A stretch of 23,118 nucleotides of DNA from positions 1-23,118 of the forward strand of contig CALABS010000002.1 in the NCBI GenBank assembly GCA_937887565.1, in the 5' to 3' direction. A model generated the notes under the pieces. The model searched no databases. It saw only the letters and a program-made list of their open reading frames with translations, and had not been told where the DNA came from. This document shows, in pieces, positions 7,301 to 14,326 of the stretch. A program made the position numbers and the translations under genes. Positions within the stretch are counted from its first letter, which is position 1, and each line of letters starts with the position of its first letter. This DNA comes from an uncultured Rhodospirillaceae bacterium. Lineage in GTDB: Bacteria > Pseudomonadota > Alphaproteobacteria > Rhodospirillales > Magnetospirillaceae.

Positions 7301-10300
7301 CCTCAGCGGCGGCGACCGGCCGGTGATCCTGCCCCATCCCGGGATCGGCCAGTCGGCCACCATCGGCGGCTACGACGGCCCGACCCGCACCGCCACGGTC
7401 ACCACCCCTTGGGCGACGCCGCCGGATTCGGGCTCGGCCTACGCGGTGGTGCAGACGCTGACCTCGGGCACCGCCCAGGGCGGCGCCGTCGACACCATCA
7501 CGCTGGCCACCGCCGCGCCCGACGACGACGCGGCCCTGGCCGGCGCGGTGATCGCCATCGACGGCGGCACCGGGGCCGGCCAGTCGGCGACGGTGCTGGC
7601 CTATGACGGCGCCAGCCGCACCGCCACCATCCGCCGCGGCTGGGCGACCGTTCCCGACGCCACCTCGACCTACACCGCCCGCCGGGTGATGGCCCAAGGC
7701 ATCGCCGCCGCCGGCGACAGCGCCACCATCCGGCTGGCGGCCGACGCCTCGCCGACCACCGGCGCCTATGCCGGCTTGACCGTGACGCTGCTGCCCAGCG
7801 GCGTCCTCAGCCCGTCCTTCACCCCCGGCACCCGCCTGGACTTCCTGTTCACCAGCACCGGCGCCGGGCAGAACGGCACCGTCGCGGCCTATGCCGGCGC
7901 CACCCGCGCGGTCACCCTGGCGGCGCCGTGGACGACGGCGCCGGACGCCACCTCGTTCTATCAGGTGTTCGCCACCAAGGCGGCGGGCACCGCCCGCGGC
8001 GGGTCGGAATCGACCATCGTGCTGGCCGCCGGCACCACGCTCGACCCGGCCGCCGTCGAGGGACTGACCGTCGAGATCCGAAGCGGCACCGGCGCCGGCC
8101 AAAGCCGCGCCGTGGCCTCCTACGACGCCGCCACCTGCACGCTCCGGGTGCTGGCGCCGTGGTCGACGGTGCCGACCGGAGACTCTGTCTATGCGGTGAT
8201 CGACATCCGGGCGGCGGGAACGGCGCGCGGCGGCTCCGCCACCACGGTCCTACTGGCGGTCGATGCCTCCGAAGACGACGACGCCTACAAGGGCCTGGAC
8301 ATCCGCATCGTCGCCGATCCGGCGGCGGACGCCATGCGCGCCGAGGTCAAGGCGACGCTGCTGACCGTGCGCGGCGACATCGACCACGTGGCACAGGTGA
8401 TGGCCGCCGCCCACACCCTGCAGACCGGCAACCTGCGCCAGGGGCTGGCGGACTTCCTGGGCACCACCGCCGAGCGGCTGCAGGCGCTCGACGACCTGGC
8501 GGCGGCGCGCACCGACCTCGACGACCTGCTGACGCAGTTCCTGACCCCGCTTCAGGGCGGCCAGGTGCCGGCCGAGGTGCCGCCGTTCATCGACGCGCTG
8601 TCGCGGGCCCTGACCCTGTTCGACGGCCTGGCCTATTCGGTCCCTGAAATCGAGGCGGTGACCAAGAATCCCGCCGCCTTCAACCTGCGCGACCCGTCGC
8701 GGGTGGTGCTGGGCGACCTCCAGCCGCTGGCGACGTTCAAGGCGCTGCAGTCGCATCTGGGGGTGTCCACTGACGCGCTGATCGACTATTTCCGCCGCCC
8801 CAACGACAGCGGGCCCTGCCCCGGCCCCAAGGTGCTGGCACTGGCGGCGATCACCGGCTGGCCGGCGGCGCAGATCTGCACCTTGGTGGCGCGGTTCTGG
8901 CCGCTGGCCCCGGCCTTCGGCGACTACGGCCCGTCCACCGTGCTGGGGCTGGAACGCCTGGCCGCCTGCTTCGACACCGGCGCCGCCACCGGGCTGGACG
9001 CGGGCTCGCTGATCCGCTTGCAGGGGCTGGCCGGGCTGGCGCTGACCGACGCCCAAGGCCAGTTGCTGCCCGACCGCTGGCAGAGCTTCCTGGACGCCGC
9101 CAATCTGGTGCTGGCCGCCGTCAGCGCCCGATTCGAGGGCGCCGATTTCGACGCCGTCGACGCCAAGCTGGTCAGCGCGCTCGACGAGCAGCGGCGCGAC
9201 GCCCTGCTCGGCTACGCCATCTGGCTGCTGCACGCCCGCTTCCCGTCCATCGTGTCGGCCGAGGCGCTGTACGAGTACCTGCTGATCGACGTGCAGATGT
9301 CGGGCTGCGACACCACGTCCTACATCGCCCAGGCCATCGCCTCGGCGCAACTTTACATGCAGCGCTGCCGGATGATGCTGGAGCCCGGCGTCACCGACCT
9401 GTCGGACATTCCGGACGTGTGGTGGCAATGGCTGGGCACGTACCGCATCTGGGAGGCCAACCGCCGCATCTTCCTCTATCCCGAGAACTACCTGAACCCG
9501 GCCCTGCGCTCGACCGCCACGCCGCAGTTCCGCCAGCTGGCCGACGCCCTGCTGCAGACCGACATCACCGAGAAGACGGTGTCCTCGGCCTACCAGGACT
9601 ACTTCTACCAGTTCGAGCAGGTCGCCAATCTGGCGGTCATGGGCAGCTACGCCTACAAGGTGGCCAAGCCCGGCACCTCGCGCGTCTACGCCCAGGGCCA
9701 GGTCTACGAGGCCACCATCAACACCGTGGCGTTGGCCGACGATTCGTCGCCGCTGGTCAACGCCTATGCGGGGATGACCATCCGCATCACCGCCGGCACC
9801 GGCCAGGGGCAGGTCAACGGCATCGCCTCCTACGACCCCACCTCGCTGATCGCCCGGACGACGCGGAACTGGACGACCATCCCCGACAACACCTCCGCCT
9901 ACGTCATCGAGGGCGAGGAGGAGATCGACACCCTGTACGTGGTGGCCCGCACCACCGCCCAGCCCTTCGTCTTCTACTGGCGCATGTGCGACGGCCGCAC
10001 CGGCTGGACGCCGTGGGCCGAGATCAAGCTGACCATCAATTCGCCTCTGGTCAATCCGGTGGTCGCCTACGGCAAGCTGATGCTGTTCTGGGCCGAGACC
10101 AAGACGGTGGACGGCTCGAAAATCAGCGCCAACAGCTCCGACAACACCCTGACCGCCGTGTCGCAGACCCAGTCGGTCGGCTCGTCGGCCCTGAAGGTGT
10201 CGCGCCTGGAGGCGGACGGCAGCTGGACGCCGCCGCAGACGGTGACCGAGGACCTGGTGTTCAGCTACCTCGACGACTACCGGCTCGACGCCAACGTCGC

Positions 10301-13300
10301 CGCCATGTTCCCCGACGCCAAACAGTTCGACCCGACCAACGTGTTCTGGCAGAAGTGCTATCCGCTGCGCATTCCGTCGACCAAGTTCACCGATCCGGCC
10401 CGCTATCCCAACGGCGAGCAGATCTTCGTCGCCTACGGCTTCGGCAGCAAATGCGCCAAGACCTCGGCCAAGAAGAAGGAGGTGGCCCCCGCCCAGGCCA
10501 TCTCGCCGCAGCGCTACCAGCTCCAGGATGCCGCCTACCAGTCGGCCAAGCGCTACAACGCCCTGCTCGGCAGCCAGATCGACACCCAGACCGGCTATGT
10601 GCCGCTGCGGTCCTATCAGACGGTGGACGGCAGCCTGAACACCGGCACCCTGGACGTCACCCTGCTCAACAGCCTCGAGGATCCCAACCAGTTCACGCGC
10701 CCCTATTGCGGCCGCCTGAACCGCGACAGCGGCCAGTTCGGCATCGACTTCAGCGACACCTGGAACGTGGTGCTGGACAATTTCGTCAGCGACGACTTCC
10801 CGCATCTGCCGCTGGGCACCACCGGCGCCCTCGACCTACCGCTGTTGACCACGGTGGCGGGACGCACCGCCAGCATGACCACGGTGAAGAACCGCCCGTG
10901 CACCTATGTGCTCGACAACGGCGACGAGGCCTTCCTGGTCCGCTCCAGCGACACCACCGTCTTCGACATCTCGGAATCGCTGATCGCCATGGCCCAGCAG
11001 GAGAACCTGCCGCCCGGCCAATTCTACGTCAAGAGCCAGCCCTTCACCCTGATGCCGCCGCCACTGAAGCTGAACACCCTCACCTTCAGCTTCAGCCGCC
11101 TGACCACCGCCGTCGCCAAGAAGCTGGCGCAGCGGATGATGATCGGCGGCATTCCGGCGCTTCTGACGCTGGACGCCCAGCGCACCACCGAGCCGCCCTT
11201 CTCGCGCCTGGGTCCGACGGCGGCGGTGGTGCCGCCGGCCACCGACGTGCTGGATTTCAACGGCGCCTACGGCCTGTATTTCTGGGAGGTGTTCTTCCAC
11301 GCCCCGTTCCTGGTGGCCTCCAGCCTCGGCGCCGCCCAGCGCTTCGAGGAGGCCAAGGGGTGGTACGAATACCTGTTCAATCCGACCCAGCAGCCCTCCG
11401 AGGGCGACGACGGCAGCACGCGCTATTGGCGCTTCCTGCCGTTCCGCGACATGACCATCCCCACCATGACGCAGATCCTCACCAACCCGGTGCAGATCGC
11501 CGCCTACAACGACACCCCCTTCGATCCCGACGCCATCGCCCGGCTCCGGATCTCGGCCTACGCCAAGGCCATCGTCATGCGCTATATCGGCAACCTGCTC
11601 GACTGGGCCGATTTCGAGTTCGCCAAGGACACCCGCGAATCGATCACCACCGCGACCAACCTGTACGTCATGGCTGGCGAGCTGCTGGGGCCGCGGCCGC
11701 AGGCGCTGGGACCGTGCCCGACGCCCAAGCCCAAGAGCTTCAACGACATCAAGGCCGAATACGACAACCGCACCCTGACCACCGGCACCGCCCGCGGCGG
11801 TGGCCCGCGCACGCTGATCCTCGCCGCCGGCGCCTCGGATCGCGACGACGCCTATACCGGCGCCTATCTCTCGGCCACCACCGGCGCCAATCCCCAGCAG
11901 GTGGCGTTCATCCTCGCCTATGACGGCGCCACCCGCACCGCCACGGTCGACGTGCCCTGGGACCACGCGCCCGACACCACCACCACCTACCGGGTGTTCC
12001 TGAACCACATCCCGCAGTTCCTGATCCGGCTGGAGAATTCGGCCGGGGTGATCCAGGCGCCGGTGGCCGGCGTGACCTACGAGGACGCGCCGTTCAGCGG
12101 CATCGGATCGTATTTCTGCGTCCCCGAGAACACCGACCTGATGACCTGCTGGGACCGGGTGGAAACCCAGCTCTACAAGATCCGCCACTGCATGAACATC
12201 AACGGCCAGGTGCGGACGCTGGCGCTCTATGCCCCGCCCATCAACCCGGCCCAGCTCATCCAGGCGGCGCAGGGATCGGCATCCGGCCTGTCGCTGGCCC
12301 AGCAGCTCAACATGCCGATCCCCTATTACCGGTTCGGGGTCGCCGTCGAGCGGGCCAAGGCGCTGACCGCCGGCGTGATGCAGTTGGGGGCGTCGCTGCT
12401 CGCCGCGCTCGAGAAGAAGGACGCCGAGCAGCTGGCGCTGCTGCGCACCTCGCAGGAAAAGACGCTGCTGTCCATGACCACCGTGGTCAAGCAGCAGCAG
12501 ATCGAGGAGGTCAAGCAGACCATCGCCGGCCTGCAGGAGAGCCTGGCCAACGCCAAGGCCCGCCAGACGTGGTACCAGAAGCAGATCGACAACGGCCTGT
12601 CGTCCAACGAGATCCAGCAGATCGTCTACATGACCATCGGCGCGTTCTCGAACACCATGGCCGCAGCCACCCGGACCATGGCCTCCATCGGCTACGCGGT
12701 GCCGCAGGTCGGCTCGCCCTTCGCCATGACCTATGGCGGCCAGCAGGTCGGCGCCGCCCTGACCGCCGCCTCGGGCGTGTTCGAGGGGCTGGGCGTGCTG
12801 GCCGATTTCGGCGCCCAGCTCAACGGCACCATGGCCCAGCACCGCCGCCGCGCCGCCGAGTGGCAGTTGCAGCTCGACCTGACGGGCTACGACATCGCCC
12901 AAATCACCGCCGAGATCGCCGCCGCCCAGGCGCGCCAAGCCATCGCCGAGCGCGATCTCCAGATTCACATGACCTCCATCGCCCAGAACCAGGCCATGGA
13001 GGATTTCCTGAAGGACAAGTTCACGAACCAGGACTTGTACCAGTGGATGGCGACCCGCCTGTCCACGCTCTATTACCAGACCTACGCCCTGGCCCTCGAC
13101 CTCGCCCGCTCGGCCCAGCGGGCCTACCAGTACGAGACCGACAGCGACCAGTCCTTCGTCAACTTCAGCTACTGGGACAGCGGCCGCCGCGGCCTGCTGG
13201 CCGGCGAGGGCCTGATGCTGGCGCTGAACCAGATGGACAAGGCCTATTTCGACAAGAACGGCCGCCGCCTGGAGATCGAGAAGACCGTCTCGCTGCTGCA

Positions 13301-14294
13301 GACCAATCCGCGCGCCCTCCTGGAACTGATCGAGACCGGCGAATGCCTGTTCGAGTTCCCGGAAAAGCTGTTCGACGACGACTATCCGGGCCATTACGCC
13401 CGCAAGATTGACAGCGTCACCGTCTCGATCCCCGCCCTGCTGGGCCCGGCCCAGAACATCCGCGCCACCCTGACCCAGCTCGGCAGCCAGATCCTGGTCA
13501 AGCCCGACCTGGGCGGCGTCAAATACCTGCTCGGGGTCGAGGACGCCGAACTGCCCGGCGCCGACGTGATGCGGTCGGACTGGTGGGTCAACCAGCAGAT
13601 CACGCTGTCCACCGGCACCGGCGACAGCGGCATGTTCGAGCCCCAGGCCAACGACGGCCGCTTCAAGCCGTTCGAGGGAACCGGCGCGGTCTCCACCTGG
13701 CGGCTGAGCCTGCCCAAGGCCGCCAACCCGATGGATTTCGACTCCATCGGCGACGTGGTGGTGGCGCTTCGCTACACCGCCCTCGACGGCGGCGGGCGCT
13801 TCCGCCAGGAGGTGCTGCGGCTGCCCCCCATGAAGACCCGGGACGCCACCGCGTTGTGGCCCATGGCCCAGCGCTTCCCGGCCCAGTGGCACCAGTTGTT
13901 CGCCCCGCCGGCCGACCCGACGCGGCAGGTGCTGGCCTTCAGCCTCGAGGACTTCGCCCCGCGCGCCATGACCAAGGTGCGGGTCACCGGCCTGCATCTC
14001 CAGTTGTCGGCGGCGGCGGGCGTGAGATGCGCCGGCCAACGGCCGTATCTGCAGCTCGCGCTGGGCAAGGCCGCCCCCCTCATGCTCAACCCCGACGCCG
14101 GCGGCGGCGTCACCCGCATGTTCGACAGTCCGCTGGCGCTCAAGGACGTCGGCGGGGCGGGCACGCTGGCCTTCGTCCTCGCCAACACGCCGGACGGCCT
14201 CAAGACCTCGGGCACCACCAAGCTGCTGTCTCCGCAGGCGCTCACGGACGTCACCCTGATCCTGATGCTGGAGGGAGAGGTCCAGTGGTCGTGA
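4305..14294 (+). CDS. Tc toxin A subunit (TcA; TcdA/VRP1 family) with inserted repeat modules
   Basis: The 3329-residue product is the pore-forming, receptor-binding and translocating subunit of an ABC (Tc) toxin. It forms a pentameric shell around a central channel and injects the TcC cargo into the target cell. Visible blocks: the N-terminal VRP1-like part with IPSYQDLFGSLDYCKCAQS and GPPAYFLDLMR (about residues 158-185) and YPFNLPANLPL; the ABC-toxin N-terminal block from about 1671 (TSYIAQAIASAQLYMQRC, WQWLGTYRIWEANRR, FLYPENYLNP); the neuraminidase-like block from about 1875 (YVVARTTAQPFVFYWR, WTPWAEIKL); and the C-terminal channel and TcB-binding region (KIRHCMNINGQVR near 2625, a long coiled coil about 2700-2950, DYPGHYARKI near 3026, PFEGTGAVSTWRL near 3125). 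It is longer than the usual ~2500 residues because nine ~70-residue modules are inserted. Start 4305 was chosen because GGGGAG lies 6 bases upstream; ATG 4302 is the alternative. First gene of the toxin operon. Confidence 0.96.
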   Translation: MTAAVELSRGDEILASFHAENPDFDLMGFDFHSPQARAHLKLEPGRADAVLAKLALHQRVLRIAPEAGAAKALIDGGYRSAHEVAAVPDRRFVGEMGDRLPGGPEQARDVHRRAVAVKAFTEHLVANLHQTVGSALFRAQRAIPLDSGLASYYEGIPSYQDLFGSLDYCKCAQSASIFGPPAYFLDLMRVTDQYITYPNTTKAENNIPTGYKLEERRPDLFELALTPANADDPVPTLRIVNEVLARRIGAEQTVTSGTATAGTARSVTLGAGASGTDNAYAGMMVMVTAGTGVGQCRRITSYAGATKLAQVESDWAAIPDTSSAYRIARDPYQVLATAPYPFNLPANLPLTECRLYLQPLDTSLAEIFGRFAPPAAAGMARAGAATQITLAQSASANDGAYAGMTVTLTGGAGAGQARQITAYAGAGRMATVSPAWTTAPTASSQYQILDPQPVDTEILGLSAETRSMVTTPRPTAADLAPCYGVATIDLAEMAKVPVYTRTTGLSRDQLQALLTQGLSRQEMADPSGPATALFINATGEGLAAMQLAVDDSDRANPVYRIANLSLKRLDRMSRFIRLAAILGWDFESLDWAMRSVAAAEITPALLHQLAGIKTLADQTGDDILTLCGFWSDIKTTGRGDGPHPADPFDRIFNKPAMLKGQSPYTSATPIPFDPARPMTWTVADTAGTNGVIRSRLRAALGVNDDDLTRIAAFLGQVLGATAGAVVLDLAALTQMFRVANGAKTFGLTVDEYMLLLSMIYFPGQDYHLLPPGSYSPSVAEILRQKGWVDFFAGQTLSLYAAHYVLSGNATPYFQPPYRSDDIAPFIDNLAISSEGSRLGAQSFASGQIDDGQSQAILAQLVAARFLSPLGILQNYNASYEAAAARFPLDGKSFVGPGIDEAASAAVFAALKDASPPILMAVGDGATATLSAAFTADTALDFLFPGDPDAANKRNQVRNTLLATQSEITAALFAFLFVLDATALTSATVPADQAARAFQALSGGDRPVILPHPGIGQSATIGGYDGPTRTATVTTPWATPPDSGSAYAVVQTLTSGTAQGGAVDTITLATAAPDDDAALAGAVIAIDGGTGAGQSATVLAYDGASRTATIRRGWATVPDATSTYTARRVMAQGIAAAGDSATIRLAADASPTTGAYAGLTVTLLPSGVLSPSFTPGTRLDFLFTSTGAGQNGTVAAYAGATRAVTLAAPWTTAPDATSFYQVFATKAAGTARGGSESTIVLAAGTTLDPAAVEGLTVEIRSGTGAGQSRAVASYDAATCTLRVLAPWSTVPTGDSVYAVIDIRAAGTARGGSATTVLLAVDASEDDDAYKGLDIRIVADPAADAMRAEVKATLLTVRGDIDHVAQVMAAAHTLQTGNLRQGLADFLGTTAERLQALDDLAAARTDLDDLLTQFLTPLQGGQVPAEVPPFIDALSRALTLFDGLAYSVPEIEAVTKNPAAFNLRDPSRVVLGDLQPLATFKALQSHLGVSTDALIDYFRRPNDSGPCPGPKVLALAAITGWPAAQICTLVARFWPLAPAFGDYGPSTVLGLERLAACFDTGAATGLDAGSLIRLQGLAGLALTDAQGQLLPDRWQSFLDAANLVLAAVSARFEGADFDAVDAKLVSALDEQRRDALLGYAIWLLHARFPSIVSAEALYEYLLIDVQMSGCDTTSYIAQAIASAQLYMQRCRMMLEPGVTDLSDIPDVWWQWLGTYRIWEANRRIFLYPENYLNPALRSTATPQFRQLADALLQTDITEKTVSSAYQDYFYQFEQVANLAVMGSYAYKVAKPGTSRVYAQGQVYEATINTVALADDSSPLVNAYAGMTIRITAGTGQGQVNGIASYDPTSLIARTTRNWTTIPDNTSAYVIEGEEEIDTLYVVARTTAQPFVFYWRMCDGRTGWTPWAEIKLTINSPLVNPVVAYGKLMLFWAETKTVDGSKISANSSDNTLTAVSQTQSVGSSALKVSRLEADGSWTPPQTVTEDLVFSYLDDYRLDANVAAMFPDAKQFDPTNVFWQKCYPLRIPSTKFTDPARYPNGEQIFVAYGFGSKCAKTSAKKKEVAPAQAISPQRYQLQDAAYQSAKRYNALLGSQIDTQTGYVPLRSYQTVDGSLNTGTLDVTLLNSLEDPNQFTRPYCGRLNRDSGQFGIDFSDTWNVVLDNFVSDDFPHLPLGTTGALDLPLLTTVAGRTASMTTVKNRPCTYVLDNGDEAFLVRSSDTTVFDISESLIAMAQQENLPPGQFYVKSQPFTLMPPPLKLNTLTFSFSRLTTAVAKKLAQRMMIGGIPALLTLDAQRTTEPPFSRLGPTAAVVPPATDVLDFNGAYGLYFWEVFFHAPFLVASSLGAAQRFEEAKGWYEYLFNPTQQPSEGDDGSTRYWRFLPFRDMTIPTMTQILTNPVQIAAYNDTPFDPDAIARLRISAYAKAIVMRYIGNLLDWADFEFAKDTRESITTATNLYVMAGELLGPRPQALGPCPTPKPKSFNDIKAEYDNRTLTTGTARGGGPRTLILAAGASDRDDAYTGAYLSATTGANPQQVAFILAYDGATRTATVDVPWDHAPDTTTTYRVFLNHIPQFLIRLENSAGVIQAPVAGVTYEDAPFSGIGSYFCVPENTDLMTCWDRVETQLYKIRHCMNINGQVRTLALYAPPINPAQLIQAAQGSASGLSLAQQLNMPIPYYRFGVAVERAKALTAGVMQLGASLLAALEKKDAEQLALLRTSQEKTLLSMTTVVKQQQIEEVKQTIAGLQESLANAKARQTWYQKQIDNGLSSNEIQQIVYMTIGAFSNTMAAATRTMASIGYAVPQVGSPFAMTYGGQQVGAALTAASGVFEGLGVLADFGAQLNGTMAQHRRRAAEWQLQLDLTGYDIAQITAEIAAAQARQAIAERDLQIHMTSIAQNQAMEDFLKDKFTNQDLYQWMATRLSTLYYQTYALALDLARSAQRAYQYETDSDQSFVNFSYWDSGRRGLLAGEGLMLALNQMDKAYFDKNGRRLEIEKTVSLLQTNPRALLELIETGECLFEFPEKLFDDDYPGHYARKIDSVTVSIPALLGPAQNIRATLTQLGSQILVKPDLGGVKYLLGVEDAELPGADVMRSDWWVNQQITLSTGTGDSGMFEPQANDGRFKPFEGTGAVSTWRLSLPKAANPMDFDSIGDVVVALRYTALDGGGRFRQEVLRLPPMKTRDATALWPMAQRFPAQWHQLFAPPADPTRQVLAFSLEDFAPRAMTKVRVTGLHLQLSAAAGVRCAGQRPYLQLALGKAAPLMLNPDAGGGVTRMFDSPLALKDVGGAGTLAFVLANTPDGLKTSGTTKLLSPQALTDVTLILMLEGEVQWS
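5070..5288 (+). repeat. TcA inserted module 1
   Basis: Residues 256-328 form a full module (SGTATAGTA, NAYAGM, AGTGVGQ, ITSYAGATK, PDTSSAYRI). It sits between the TcA motifs LRIVNEVLA and YQVLATAPYPFNLP, which are close together in ordinary TcA proteins, so it looks like an insertion in a loop. Confidence 0.85.
5448..5651 (+). repeat. TcA inserted module 2
   Basis: Residues 382-449 form a full module (AGAATQITLAQSAS, GAYAGMTV, GAGAGQARQI, TAYAGAGR, TASSQYQIL). It is placed between LAEIFGRFAPP and the host segment ETEILGLS-like DTEILGLSAE. Confidence 0.85.
7098..7205 (+). repeat. Host segment copy A (LDFLF-PGDPDAANKR-LL)
   Basis: Residues 932-967 (AFTADTALDFLFPGDPDAA then NKRNQVRNTLLATQSEI) are paralogous to a second copy whose halves are separated: SFTPGTRLDFLF at 7815-7850 and ADPAADAMRAEVKATLL plus TVRGDI at 8313-8381. 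Copy A is intact and gives the uninterrupted form of the segment. Confidence 0.7.
7320..7454 (+). repeat. TcA inserted module 3, C-terminal half only
   Basis: Residues 1006-1050 contain only the second half of the module (PGIGQSATIGGYDG, TRTATV, WATPPDSGSAYAV). The usual GTA-GG and AYAGM half is missing; the host sequence ALSGGDRPVIL precedes it directly. Confidence 0.75.
7464..7685 (+). repeat. TcA inserted module 4
   Basis: Residues 1054-1127 form a full module (SGTAQGGAVDTITLA, ALAGAVIAI, GTGAGQSATVLAYDG, PDATSTYTA). It follows module 3 directly and leads straight into module 5. Confidence 0.85.
7686..7973 (+). repeat. TcA inserted module 5, split by a 22-residue host segment
   Basis: Residues 1128-1223 carry both module halves: AGDSATIRLAADAS with GAYAGLTVTL, and GAGQNGTVAAYAGATR with PDATSFYQVF. 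Between them lies a 22-residue piece (7791-7856) ending in RLDFLFTS that belongs to the duplicated host segment rather than to the module. Confidence 0.8.
7980..8207 (+). repeat. TcA inserted module 6
   Basis: Residues 1226-1301 form a full module (AAGTARGGSESTIVLAAG, EGLTVEI, GTGAGQSRAVASYDAAT, PTGDSVYAVI). Confidence 0.85.
8208..8312 (+). repeat. TcA inserted module 7, N-terminal half only
   Basis: Residues 1302-1337 keep only the first half of the module (AAGTARGGSATTVLLAVDAS, DDAYKGLDIRI). Host-like sequence ADPAADAMRAEV then continues without the GTGAGQ half. It complements module 3, which has only the second half. Confidence 0.75.
9687..9914 (+). repeat. TcA inserted module 8
   Basis: Residues 1795-1870 form a full module (INTVALADDSS, NAYAGMTIRI, GTGQGQVNGIASYDPTS, PDNTSAYVIEG). 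It sits exactly between the ABC-N block (VANLAVMGSYAY) and the neuraminidase-like block (DTLYVVARTT). Confidence 0.85.
11778..12002 (+). repeat. TcA inserted module 9
   Basis: Residues 2492-2566 form a full but diverged module (TGTARGGGPRTLILAAGAS, DDAYTGAYLS, YDGATRTATVDVPW, PDTTTTYRV). The GTGAGQ element has decayed to TGANPQQ. It interrupts the linker between FNDIKAEYDN and FLIRLEN that precedes the TcB-binding part. Confidence 0.8.
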
Positions 14295-14326
14295 CCCGGC
14301 CACGGCGGACCTGAGGAGGAGTGGCC

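Noticed and set aside
5070..12002. CRISPR array or DNA-level tandem repeat
   Set aside because: The repetition is at protein level only; DNA copies are diverged, unequal in spacing and in one reading frame.
10836..14303. A 1155-codon minus-strand open frame opposite the 3' part of TcA, and similar long antisense frames at 8250-10805 and 6066-8102
   Set aside because: Same shadow effect of GC-rich codon use; no domain, no ribosome binding site, and the sense strand carries a clear TcA.
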